NCBI GenBank assembly: GCA_025359005.1
Contig: JANYHP010000096.1
Coordinates: 1 to 12,373, forward strand
Source of the DNA: Hyphomicrobiaceae bacterium
Lineage (GTDB): Bacteria; Pseudomonadota; Alphaproteobacteria; Rhizobiales; Hyphomicrobiaceae
Reading direction: 5' to 3'
DNA: 12,373 nt
Positions 5,940 through 12,373 of this stretch are shown here, one piece after another. The notes under the pieces are model-generated. The model made no database searches. It saw only the letters and a program-made list of their open reading frames with translations, and was not told the origin of the DNA. Each line of letters begins with the position of its first letter. Positions within the stretch are counted from its first letter, which is position 1. The position numbers and the translations under genes were made by a program.

Positions 5940-6503
5940 ATGCGCATCGTCGGTGGACAATTTCGGGGGCGCCCTATCGTCGCGCCCGAGGGGAGCGAGA
6001 CGCGGCCGACGTCGGACCGGGTCCGCGAGTCCGTGTTCAATATTCTCGCCCACGGCATCGAGGGCTTCGAGATGGCGGGCGCCAAGGTGCTCGATCTGTT
6101 CGCGGGCACGGGCGCGCTGGGGCTCGAAGCGCTGTCGCGGGGCGCTGCGTTCTGCATGTTCGTCGAGGAGGGGGCGGCCGCGCGCGGCGCCATCCGCGAG
6201 AATGTGGAGGCGCTGGGACTGACGGGCGTCACCAAGATCTTCCGCCGCGACGCGACCGGCCTCGGTGACGCGGGCAAATATGCCGGCTTCACCCTGGTGT
6301 TCGTCGATCCGCCCTACGACAAGGGGCTGGCGCCGAGAGCCCTGCTGTCGGCTGCGGCCGGAGGCTGGCTCGCCGCCGATGCGACTGCCGTGATCGAGGA
6401 GCGGGCGGGCGTGGACGTCGTCTTACCGGATGGCTTCCAGCATCTCGACACGCGCACCTGGGGCGACACCCAAGTGGTGTTCGCGCGTTACGCGCCGGCG
6501 TGA
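5940..6503 (+). CDS. rsmD: 16S rRNA (guanine(966)-N2)-methyltransferase RsmD
   Basis: This 187-residue protein begins MRIVGGQFRGRPI and contains RPTSDRVRES (22-31), both RsmD hallmarks. The SAM-binding motif I is LDLFAGTGALG (51-61) and the catalytic N-methyltransferase motif DPPY lies at 123-126 (VFVDPPYDKG). RsmD methylates the exocyclic amine of G966 in 16S rRNA during 30S assembly. The ATG at 5940 is chosen because the family starts exactly there, although no good Shine-Dalgarno is seen and an unusual hairpin cluster ends nine bases before it. The stop overlaps a GTG that opens the amidase frame. The length is normal for the family. Confidence 0.95.
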   Translation: MRIVGGQFRGRPIVAPEGSETRPTSDRVRESVFNILAHGIEGFEMAGAKVLDLFAGTGALGLEALSRGAAFCMFVEEGAAARGAIRENVEALGLTGVTKIFRRDATGLGDAGKYAGFTLVFVDPPYDKGLAPRALLSAAAGGWLAADATAVIEERAGVDVVLPDGFQHLDTRTWGDTQVVFARYAPA

Positions 6504-6592
6504 GCCGGGCAGCCCCGCGCAAAAGCAGTGGCTGGCCTCCGTCCGGGATGCAACAGTGCGGCTCGTTCTCCCTCTCTCACGCGGACCCCTCC

Positions 6593-8011
6593 ATGACCGA
6601 ACCCTGCGACCTTTCCGCCGTGGCCGCGCGCCGTCTGATCGGCGCCAAGAAGCTGTCTCCCGTCGAACTGCTCGACAGTTGCCTGAAGCGCATCGCGGCG
6701 ACCAACAAAACAGCCAACGCCATCGTCGCCATGGACGAGGGGCTGGCGCGAAAGCAGGCCAAGACGGCTGAGAAGCAGGTGATGCGCGGCGACGAACTGG
6801 GCCTCCTGCACGGCCTGCCCACCGCCATCAAGGACCTCGAAGCCGTGGCCGGGCTCAAGATGGCGATGGGCTCGCTGATCATGAAGGATCATGTGCCGGA
6901 GGCCGATGAGCCGTCGGTGGCCAACCTGCGTGCCGAAGGGGCCAACATCTTCGCCAAGACCAACGTGCCGGAGTTCGGCGCCGGCGCCAACACGCGCAAC
7001 AAGGTCTACGGGGCGACCACCAATCCGTTCGACGCCAAGTTGACCCCCGCCGGCTCATCGGGTGGCTCGGCGGCCGCGCTGGCGCTCGGCCAGGTGCCGA
7101 TTGCGACGGGATCTGATTATGGTGGCTCGCTGCGGACACCGGCGGCGTTCTGCGGCGTCACGGGATTTCGGCCCTCTCTCGGCCTCGTGCCCGCGCCTGA
7201 CCGGGCAGGCGGCTTGATCGGCTGGAACGTGCTCGGTCCCATGGGGCGCACGGTGGACGACGCCTATCTGCTGTTCCGCGCGCAATTGGACGTCAATCGC
7301 GCCGACCCCTACTCGTCCGCCGACGCACACGATTTTCCCGACGCGCTGCTACCCGCTGATCTTGGCTCGGTGCGTGCCGCGTTCTCGACCGATCTCGGCG
7401 AATGCCCGATCGACAGCGACATCGCGTCTGTGTTTCAGGCGCGCGCCAAGGCGCTGGCGCCACACTTCGGCGCGGCGGAATTCACGTCGCCCGATTTTTC
7501 CGGCATTCACGACATTTTCGAGGTGCATCGGGGCTTGGCGTTTGTGACCGGACACCAGGAGCGGTTGGCAAAACACAAGAAGCTGCTCGACCGCAACGTC
7601 ATCGACAACACCGAGCGCGGACTGACGCTGACCGTCTCCGAGATCGGCCGCGCCTTCGTCGAGCAGCAGGCGCTGATGAAGCGGGTGCTCGGTTTCTTCG
7701 ACGAGCACGATGTGGTCATCTGCCCGGCGGCGTCCGTGTCGCCGTTCCCGCACACTCAACTGTTCATCGAAGAGATCAACGGCGAGACAATGCCGACCTA
7801 CATGCGCTGGCTGGCCATTGCCTACGCGCCGACCATGGCGTTGTGCTGTGCGGCCGTGGTGCCATGCGGGCGCGACCAGAAGGGGATGCCGTTCGGGCTG
7901 CAGATTTTCGGCCCCCGCGGCAGCGACCTCCGGGTGCTGGAAGTAGCACTGGCACTGGAGCAGGCGATGGCCGGCACCGATATGGCGCGGCCGGTGCCGA
8001 AAATCGGGTGA
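6593..8011 (+). CDS. Amidase (amidase signature family)
   Basis: This 472-residue protein carries the Ser-cisSer-Lys catalytic triad of the amidase signature family: Lys80 (LPTAIKDL), cis-Ser155 in GSSGGSAAA and nucleophile Ser179 in GSDYGGSLRTPA, followed by GVTGFRPS. The 24-residue spacing between the two serines is the family norm. The family hydrolyses varied C-N bonds (aliphatic and aryl amides, Glu-tRNA amidation partner GatA); nothing here specifies the substrate. The genetic context, with no gatB or gatC nearby, argues against GatA. The ATG at 6593 is chosen because the fold begins there. A GTG at 6500 overlapping the rsmD stop would add 31 unlikely residues but would allow coupling. 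The downstream LLM monooxygenase starts 12 bases after its stop, indicating an operon. Confidence 0.92.
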   Translation: MTEPCDLSAVAARRLIGAKKLSPVELLDSCLKRIAATNKTANAIVAMDEGLARKQAKTAEKQVMRGDELGLLHGLPTAIKDLEAVAGLKMAMGSLIMKDHVPEADEPSVANLRAEGANIFAKTNVPEFGAGANTRNKVYGATTNPFDAKLTPAGSSGGSAAALALGQVPIATGSDYGGSLRTPAAFCGVTGFRPSLGLVPAPDRAGGLIGWNVLGPMGRTVDDAYLLFRAQLDVNRADPYSSADAHDFPDALLPADLGSVRAAFSTDLGECPIDSDIASVFQARAKALAPHFGAAEFTSPDFSGIHDIFEVHRGLAFVTGHQERLAKHKKLLDRNVIDNTERGLTLTVSEIGRAFVEQQALMKRVLGFFDEHDVVICPAASVSPFPHTQLFIEEINGETMPTYMRWLAIAYAPTMALCCAAVVPCGRDQKGMPFGLQIFGPRGSDLRVLEVALALEQAMAGTDMARPVPKIG

Positions 8012-8023
8012 GCGGGCTTGGCG

Positions 8024-9121
8024 ATGAATCTCGGGTTTTTCACGATGCCGATCCATCCCCTGGGGAAGGATTGGCGCCAATGCCTGCGGGAAGATCGTGA
8101 GGCCTTCATTCTCGCCGACGAACTGGGCTTCACCGAAGGCTATGTGGGCGAGCATGTAACAGATCGGGCTGAAAATATCACCTCGTCGAAGATCTTCATC
8201 GCGTGGCTGGCTGAAGCGACAAAACGCATCAAGCTCGGCACGGGCACGGTCAATTTGCCGAATTCCCATCCCGCGCAGGTGGCCGCCGACATCGCCATGC
8301 TCGACCATATGCTGGACGGGCGCTTCATCTTCGGGATCTCGCCGGGGGGCTTGCTGTCGGATGCGGAAGCCTTCGGCAATCTCGGCGCCGACCGTAACGC
8401 GATGTTCGTGGAGGCGATCAACCAGATCATCGCGCTGTGGACCACCGAGCCGCCCTACAATCTCGTGGGACACTTCAAATCGATCACAACAGCGCGCACT
8501 TTGATGACCGAGATCGGGCAGGGCATTCTGCCAAAGCCTTTGCAGCGGCCCCATCCGCCCATCGTGGTGACGGCGGTGGCGCCGCATTCGAAGGGCGTCA
8601 TGGAAGCGGCCAGCCGCGGCTGGGACCCGATCAGCGCCAACTTCCTGATGCCGGTGTGGGTCAAGAGCCATTGGCCGAAATACGCCGAGGGCTGCGCCAA
8701 AGGTGGCCGCGTCGCCGATCCCGCCAACTGGCGCGTCGCCAAGAGCATTTTCATCGCCGACGACGATGCGACCGCGCGGCGTTACGCGACCGATCCGCAG
8801 AGCCCGTATCGCCAGTATTATGCCTCGCTCGCCACCAAGCTCATCAAGAACGGGCGCGCCGAACTGTTCAAGACCGCGCGCGATATGCCCGACAGCGCCG
8901 TCACTATCGATCATGTGTGCGAAAAGTTGATCATCTGGGGCTCACCGAACAAAGTTGCCGATGAGGTGCAGGCGTTCCGCGAGACGGTCGGCGATTTCGG
9001 CACGCTGCTCTACGCCGGCCACGATTGGGCGGATCGTGACCTCGGACGGCGATCCATGATCCTGGCTGCCGAGAAAGTGCTGCCAGTGGTCAACGCGGCA
9101 GCAACTCCGCGGGGGCGCTGA
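8024..9121 (+). CDS. LLM-class flavin-dependent monooxygenase (bacterial luciferase-like)
   Basis: This 365-residue TIM-barrel protein starts MNLGFFTMPIHP and shows GEH (42-44), KLGTGTVNLPNSHP and LDHMLDGRFIFGISPGG (93-109), the typical luciferase-like pattern for flavin and substrate binding. Members use reduced FMN (sometimes F420) and O2 to oxidise aldehydes, ketones, terpenes or amines; the substrate is not predictable. The length is normal. The ATG at 8024 lies 12 bases after the amidase stop, so the two are co-transcribed; a TTG at 8018 is a less likely start. A minus-strand flavin reductase lies 463 bases beyond its stop and could provide FMNH2, making a two-component monooxygenase likely. 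Confidence 0.9.
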   Translation: MNLGFFTMPIHPLGKDWRQCLREDREAFILADELGFTEGYVGEHVTDRAENITSSKIFIAWLAEATKRIKLGTGTVNLPNSHPAQVAADIAMLDHMLDGRFIFGISPGGLLSDAEAFGNLGADRNAMFVEAINQIIALWTTEPPYNLVGHFKSITTARTLMTEIGQGILPKPLQRPHPPIVVTAVAPHSKGVMEAASRGWDPISANFLMPVWVKSHWPKYAEGCAKGGRVADPANWRVAKSIFIADDDATARRYATDPQSPYRQYYASLATKLIKNGRAELFKTARDMPDSAVTIDHVCEKLIIWGSPNKVADEVQAFRETVGDFGTLLYAGHDWADRDLGRRSMILAAEKVLPVVNAAATPRGR

Positions 9122-9584
9122 TGCTGTCGGCGGCGCCGAGCTGCCACACGCCTTTACCATTGGTCGCACCGGCTGCAAAAGCGCGCTGTTGCAACTTAGG
9201 CTGTGCACCGACGCGGCCCGTTAAGCGTGATGCATCGATCGCGCGCCGTCGCCGGGCGGAAAAGTCATCGGATGCCGTTGCCAGGATTGGAGGGCGAGAA
9301 GTCCCCTCTGGATGGCTCTAGAAGCGTCGACGTTGGCGCAGGAGCGCGGTCGCAACGTTTTTGGCTAGGGTGGTGGCCCAAAACTCAAATGCGCGCTGGC
9401 GGTCAATTTAGACGCCTTGCGTGCGATTAACGATGATCGGTCAATAATTAACCGTATCAGGGCCTTACAACGCGTTTTTGAGCCAAATTCTGAGGTTGCG
9501 CGGCGTGCCGGCAAGCGCGGCTTTCCGATCTGCCGTGCGGTCGTTTTCACTGTGCACCCCAATGCCGCGACGCCGACACATGCC
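9122..9584. other. Convergent intergenic region between the LLM monooxygenase and the flavin reductase
   Basis: No supported gene lies in these 463 bases. A 66-codon frame starts with ATG overlapping the monooxygenase stop (9121), but its product is Ala/Arg/Cys-rich without family features. The stretch near 9420-9480 is clearly more AT-rich than its surroundings and holds an imperfect palindrome, GGTCAATAATTAACC (9439-9453). I see no convincing terminator hairpin for either convergent gene. The length is large for a convergent gap in such compact DNA, so a small RNA or a decayed gene is possible. Confidence 0.5.
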
Positions 9585-10115
9585 TCAGCCGATCGGGGCG
9601 ATCTGGTGATAGGTGCCGCCAGCAAACACCAGCGGATCGCCATCGCGGAAGCTGGCGGCCAGCACGCGGCCGACGAGGATCACATGATCGCCGCCCTCGA
9701 CGGCGGTTTCGCGCACGCATTCGAAATGGGCGAGCGCGTCGGGCAGCAGCGGGCACCCGCCGAGGCCGGCATCGATGGCTATGCCGGCGAACTTGTCGGC
9801 GTGGGGGGCTGCAAAATGACGGCAGAGAGACAACTGTTCCACGGCCAGCACGTTGACGGCAAAATGTCGGGCCGCCGAGAACGCCGCAAAGGACCGCGCG
9901 CGGCGCGCCACGCTCCACAGCACCAGCGGCGGGTCGAGCGAGACGGTCGAAAAGGAATTGGCAGTAAGACCCTCCAGCCGGCCGTCGTCGCGGCGGGTCG
10001 TGACGACGGTGACGCCGGTCGCAAAGCGGCCCATGGCGCGGCGCAGCAACAGTGGATCAACCGCCCGCCCCTCGGCAGGGCCGCGGACGGTGGTGGTCGT
10101 ATCGGTCTCTGCCAT
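9585..10115 (-). CDS. Flavin reductase family protein (HpaC/NtaB-like)
   Basis: This 176-residue protein shows the split-barrel flavin-reductase fold: GRFATGVTVVTT (about 29-40), LTANSFSTVSLDPPLVLWSV (50-69), FAVNVL, and a closing FEC......GDHVILVGRV (about 130-149), all typical of FMN/NAD(P)H-binding HpaC-like reductases. Such enzymes reduce free FMN or FAD with NAD(P)H and hand it to a partner monooxygenase. A good partner, the LLM monooxygenase, lies across the convergent gap. The gene starts 37 bases after scoB ends on the same strand, so it is probably the last gene of the sco operon. Partner specificity is inferred from proximity only. Confidence 0.9.
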   Translation of the reverse strand: MAETDTTTTVRGPAEGRAVDPLLLRRAMGRFATGVTVVTTRRDDGRLEGLTANSFSTVSLDPPLVLWSVARRARSFAAFSAARHFAVNVLAVEQLSLCRHFAAPHADKFAGIAIDAGLGGCPLLPDALAHFECVRETAVEGGDHVILVGRVLAASFRDGDPLVFAGGTYHQIAPIG

Positions 10116-10152
10116 GCCGTCTGTGCCGCCGTGTCATGCGTTGACTGGGCCG

Positions 10153-10791
10153 TCAGTGCACCTTGGCGCCGGTCTTTTCTTCGATTTCGGCGCGGGTGAC
10201 GCCGGGTGCCAGTTCGACGAGCTTGAGCCCGTCCTTGGTCACGTCGAGCACGCCGAGGTCGGTGATGATCATGTTGATCACGCCGACGCCGGTCAGCGGC
10301 AAGGTGCACTTGGGCAAAATCTTGAGGTCGATACCGCCATCTTTCTTCTTCGCGGTGTGTTCCATCACCACGATGACGCGCTCGACGCCGGCGACGAGAT
10401 CCATGGCGCCGCCCATGCCTTTGACCATTTTGCCGGGGATCATCCAGTTGGCGAGGTCGCCGTACTCGGACACCTGCATGGCGCCGAGAATGGCGAGATT
10501 GATGTGCCCACCACGGATCATCGCGAAGCTGTCGGCCGACGAAAAGATCGCCGAGCCCGGCAGCGTGGTGATGGTCTGCTTGCCGGCGTTGATGAGATCG
10601 GGATCAACCTCGTTCTCCATGGGGAACGGACCGATGCCGAGCAGGCCGTTTTCGGACTGCAGCATCACCGTCATGCCGTCGGGAATATAGTTCGACACCA
10701 AGGTCGGCAAGCCGATGCCGAGGTTGACGTAATAACCGTCGTGCAGTTCCTTGGCGGCGCGCTGCGCCATTTCTTCGCGTGTCCAGGGCAT
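10153..10791 (-). CDS. scoB: Succinyl-CoA:3-ketoacid CoA-transferase subunit B
   Basis: This 212-residue family-I CoA-transferase beta subunit contains the catalytic glutamate signature QSENGLLG, with Glu47 forming the acyl-glutamyl-CoA intermediate, plus NLGIGLPTLV near the N-terminus and GMGGAMDL. With subunit A it moves CoA from succinyl-CoA to acetoacetate or a related 3-oxo acid. The ATG at 10791 is preferred because GGAG (10801-10798) lies six bases before it and the family starts with MPWTREEMAQRAA; an upstream in-frame start at 10902 would run through a palindromic repeat. It is separated from scoA by a zinc-ribbon gene, which is unusual, as the two subunits are normally adjacent or fused. 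A 3-oxoadipate (PcaJ) or AtoA role is a possible alternative. Confidence 0.93.
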   Translation of the reverse strand: MPWTREEMAQRAAKELHDGYYVNLGIGLPTLVSNYIPDGMTVMLQSENGLLGIGPFPMENEVDPDLINAGKQTITTLPGSAIFSSADSFAMIRGGHINLAILGAMQVSEYGDLANWMIPGKMVKGMGGAMDLVAGVERVIVVMEHTAKKKDGGIDLKILPKCTLPLTGVGVINMIITDLGVLDVTKDGLKLVELAPGVTRAEIEEKTGAKVH

Positions 10792-10821
10792 GGGGTTCTC
10801 CGTGTACTTGGTGTTCCGGTC

Positions 10822-10907
10822 GTAGGTTGGGTCAAGAGTTGCCGCGTGACCCAACAATTCAATTTCCGCTCGCAGCCGTTCGTCGCGCTCCGCTTGACCC
10901 AACTTAC
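10822..10907. repeat. Palindromic repeat with GTTGGGTCA/TGACCCAAC arms, 86 bp
   Basis: GTAGGTTGGGTCAAG (10822-10836) pairs with CTTGACCCAACTTAC (10893-10907), 14 of 15 bases, enclosing a 56-base centre. An internal TGACCCAAC (10847-10855) offers an alternative, shorter hairpin with the left arm (10827-10835). The terminal GTAGGTTGGGT...ACCCAAC pattern recalls dispersed palindromes common in proteobacterial and cyanobacterial intergenic DNA. It lies between the zinc-ribbon gene and scoB, inside the presumed operon, so it may affect scoB expression. Confidence 0.75.
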
Positions 10908-10917
10908 AAGACCGCCG

Positions 10918-11397
10918 TTACGGCTTGCCAGGCACCGCGTACCAATCATCATGCAATGACGTGACGCTGCAGGACAGGCACGTCGTATGCCGCCATTGGT
11001 GTTTGCAGCCGGGGCATTGGCCGCGCGTGTCGAAGGTGTTCCAGCCATGGCCGCAACCGGTCGCGAAATTCTCCGGCGGGCCCATGGCGACGCAGAACCA
11101 GCGGCTGTTCTTGTCGGGCTGCCACCGGCACGCCGGGCAGCGAATGTGGCCGCTGCCGTAGGACTGGTCGTGGTCGACCTCCGGCGGCAGACCCTCGGGT
11201 TTGAATTGCGCGCACGGGCGCAGCGATGGGCCGTCCGTGATCACGCCGCGTGCGTATGGGCTCATGCGGAATGCCACGCGCGGGCTCGCCTCGACGCCAG
11301 TCGCGCTCCCGCATTTGCGGTATGTCGTCGGCCTCATCTTCATGTCCATGTCACGCAGGTTGCACGTCACCAGCCGAACCTTCTCGTCCTTCGTCAT
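10918..11397 (-). CDS. Cysteine-rich zinc-ribbon protein of unknown function, inserted between scoA and scoB
   Basis: From the ATG at 11397 the protein has 159 residues. Cysteine pairs C87PAC90, C128PGC131 and C140LSC143, with C115-G-H117 between them, suggest one or two zinc sites of ribbon/knuckle type. The first 85 residues lack recognisable features. The C-terminus is rich in Trp, His and Asp (HDDWYAVPGKP). I do not recognise the family. The start is uncertain: the first ATG is preceded directly by a hairpin (11398-11414) resembling a dispersed repeat, and Met17-Met21 (11349-11337) are good alternatives. Same strand as scoA (86-base gap) and scoB (126-base gap), so probably co-transcribed. 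It could be a redox, regulatory or RNA/DNA-binding accessory. Confidence 0.65.
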   Translation of the reverse strand: MTKDEKVRLVTCNLRDMDMKMRPTTYRKCGSATGVEASPRVAFRMSPYARGVITDGPSLRPCAQFKPEGLPPEVDHDQSYGSGHIRCPACRWQPDKNSRWFCVAMGPPENFATGCGHGWNTFDTRGQCPGCKHQWRHTTCLSCSVTSLHDDWYAVPGKP

Positions 11398-11416
11398 CCC
11401 GGCGCAGGCCCGGGTC
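11391..11416. repeat. REP-like CGTCATCCCGG...CCGGG motif
   Basis: TCGTCATCCCGG is followed by CGCAGGC and CCGGGTC; arms CCCGG (11398-11402) and CCGGG (11410-11414) form a short hairpin. The pattern resembles the dispersed 'CGTCATNCCGGCGNAGGCCGGNATCC' palindromes known from many alphaproteobacteria. It overlaps the first possible start codon of the zinc-ribbon gene. With a single copy in view, identity as a repeat rests on resemblance to known elements. Confidence 0.45.
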
Positions 11417-11483
11417 CTACTGCATTAAAAGTCTGGGTCTCTGCTTTGCCGTGGGTGCCGGCACGCAAAAGCCTCGCCACTCC

Positions 11484-12182
11484 TCACGCCTTGCGGATCG
11501 TCCGCTGCTCGATGCGCTTTTCCGGCGTCGCGTTGAGCACGAGGCGCTGCACGTAGATGCCGGGCGTGTGGATATTGTCGGGATCGAGCGCGCCCATGGG
11601 GACGATCTCCTCGACTTCGGCAATGGTCACCTTGCCGGCGGTGGCAACCATCGGATTGAAGTTCCGCGCAGTCTTGCGATAAATCAGGTTGCCGCTGGAG
11701 TCCGCCTTCCAGGCCTTCACCAACGCCACGTCAGCGGTCAGCGAGCGCTCGAGAATGTACTTCTGCCCGTCGAACTCGGCCACCGGTTTGCCCTCGGCAA
11801 TGATCGTGCCGTACCCGGTCTTGGTGTAGAAGGCGGGGATGCCGGCGCCACCGGCGCGCAGCTTTTCGGCGAGCGTGCCCTGCGGGGTGAATTCAAGTTC
11901 AAGTTCCTTGGCCAGGAACTGGCGTTCGAACTCTTTGTTTTCGCCAACGTAGGACGAGATCATCTTTTTGATCTGCCGTGTGGCCAGCAGTACGCCCAAT
12001 CCGAAGCCGTCGACGCCCGCATTGTTGGAGATGGCCGTCAGGTTCTTCGCGCCGCTTGCCCTGACCGCCTCGATCAGTGCCTCGGGGATGCCACACAGGC
12101 CAAAGCCACCGACGGCCAGCGTCTGGCCATCCATGATGACGCCCTCGAGGGCCTTCGCGGCGGACGGATACAGCTTGTTCAT
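11484..12182 (-). CDS. scoA: Succinyl-CoA:3-ketoacid CoA-transferase subunit A
   Basis: This 232-residue family-I CoA-transferase alpha subunit begins MNKLYPSAAKAL and contains the CoA-transferase signature LAVGGFGLCGIPE near residues 22-34, NNAGVDGFGLG, and GGAGIPAFYTKTGYGT, all typical of ScoA/AtoD. With ScoB it transfers CoA from succinyl-CoA to acetoacetate or another 3-oxo acid, linking ketone-body or branched-chain amino-acid breakdown to the TCA cycle. The ATG at 12182 is chosen because GGAG (12194-12191) lies eight bases upstream and the family starts there; the frame is open 99 bases further without conservation. First gene of the presumed scoA-zinc ribbon-scoB-flavin reductase operon. 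Confidence 0.94.
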   Translation of the reverse strand: MNKLYPSAAKALEGVIMDGQTLAVGGFGLCGIPEALIEAVRASGAKNLTAISNNAGVDGFGLGVLLATRQIKKMISSYVGENKEFERQFLAKELELEFTPQGTLAEKLRAGGAGIPAFYTKTGYGTIIAEGKPVAEFDGQKYILERSLTADVALVKAWKADSSGNLIYRKTARNFNPMVATAGKVTIAEVEEIVPMGALDPDNIHTPGIYVQRLVLNATPEKRIEQRTIRKA

Positions 12183-12252
12183 GCGACGGGCTCCAGCAGG
12201 GGCGTGTGGCGCCGGTGCTCGCGAACCCCGGGCGCAAAATTGAATGCGACAC

Positions 12253-12281
12253 GCGGTAGCAGCCTCGGCCGCAAGGGTCAA
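12253..12281 (-). promoter_or_regulatory. Weak candidate promoter for scoA
   Basis: On the minus strand TTGACC (12281-12276) and TACCGC (12258-12253) are separated by 17 bases, about 70 bases upstream of the scoA ATG. The -35 is good, the -10 poor. It is offered only as the best sigma-70-like match in the 144-base gap before the repeat. Confidence 0.25.
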
Positions 12282-12326
12282 TTGTCGGATGCCGTCGGAC
12301 CCCTTGGCACCCAGCGTGGCCGCGCG

Positions 12327-12373
12327 CTAGTGTTCCGGCGCTGACATTTGCTTCCCTTCGCGGCATGTTAGTG
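12327..12373 (-). repeat. CTAG-bounded palindromic repeat, copy 3 (subtype B), cut by the window end
   Basis: The 47 bases match the reverse complement of copy 2 (1740-1816) from its outer CTAG end through the loop, with a single difference at 12370 (A for G). The second arm is expected just beyond the window. It sits upstream of scoA, about 145 bases from its start codon. Confidence 0.9.

Noticed and set aside
4457..6292. A 611-codon minus-strand frame opposite the ketosynthase and rsmD
   Set aside because: Spans two real genes and their gap, has no recognisable family and Arg/His-rich composition typical of antisense frames.
6500..6592. GTG overlapping the rsmD stop as the amidase start
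   Set aside because: The 31 added residues are Ser/Pro-rich and unlike amidase N-termini; the ATG at 6593 begins the recognisable fold.
7349..8914. A 521-codon minus-strand frame opposite the amidase and LLM monooxygenase
   Set aside because: Covers two well-supported genes on the other strand; composition is that of a shadow frame.
9121..9321. A 66-codon frame whose ATG overlaps the monooxygenase stop
   Set aside because: The ATGA overlap hints at coupling, but the product is low-complexity Ala/Arg/Cys-rich without recognisable features.
1..12373. A defence system, CRISPR array, prophage or biosynthetic island
   Set aside because: No nuclease, helicase, Cas, integrase or phage protein and no regularly spaced repeats are visible; the genes are metabolic and housekeeping types.

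Overview
The window is about 12.4 kb of GC-rich, densely coding DNA. Gene content, codon use and the type of intergenic repeats suggest an alphaproteobacterium, most likely Hyphomicrobiales (Bradyrhizobium/Rhodopseudomonas/Xanthobacteraceae-like). That placement is inferred from protein resemblance and was not tested by a search. No rRNA, tRNA, CRISPR array, prophage or full insertion sequence is visible.

Left part (1-3540): the 3' end of an integral-membrane acyltransferase runs into the window on the + strand. Facing it is a minus-strand run of an AMP-forming fatty-acyl-CoA ligase (FadD type), then a 280-base spacer holding two hairpin repeats, then a MerR-family regulator and a metallophosphoesterase spaced only 4 bases apart. 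The regulator has no cysteine and looks like the LiuR-type, acyl-metabolism branch of MerR. Matching ACGT-N2-ACGT motifs lie upstream of the regulator gene and of the ligase gene.

Middle part (3540-6503): the ligase is divergent from an acyl carrier protein and a beta-ketoacyl-ACP synthase. This pair resembles the NodF/NodE branch, so it is probably a specialised acyl-chain elongation unit and not housekeeping AcpP/FabF. A cluster of three hairpins separates the synthase from rsmD (16S rRNA G966 methyltransferase).

Right part (6593-12373): an amidase and a luciferase-like (LLM) flavin monooxygenase form a two-gene + strand operon. A 463-base convergent spacer follows. On the minus strand, in transcription order, are scoA, a small cysteine-rich zinc-ribbon protein, scoB and an HpaC-type flavin reductase. 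The CoA transferase (3-ketoacid activation with succinyl-CoA) is therefore split by an unrelated gene. The flavin reductase could supply reduced FMN to the LLM monooxygenase across the spacer. Taken together the window reads as acyl-CoA/lipid metabolism plus a possible amide or ketone catabolic module.

The most distinctive non-coding signal is a family of roughly 77-79 bp palindromes bounded by CTAGTG...CACTAG. There are two complete, divergent copies and one copy cut by the window edge. The two complete copies differ at eight stem positions, every one compensated on the other arm, and they share a conserved loop and a one-sided 4-base bulge.
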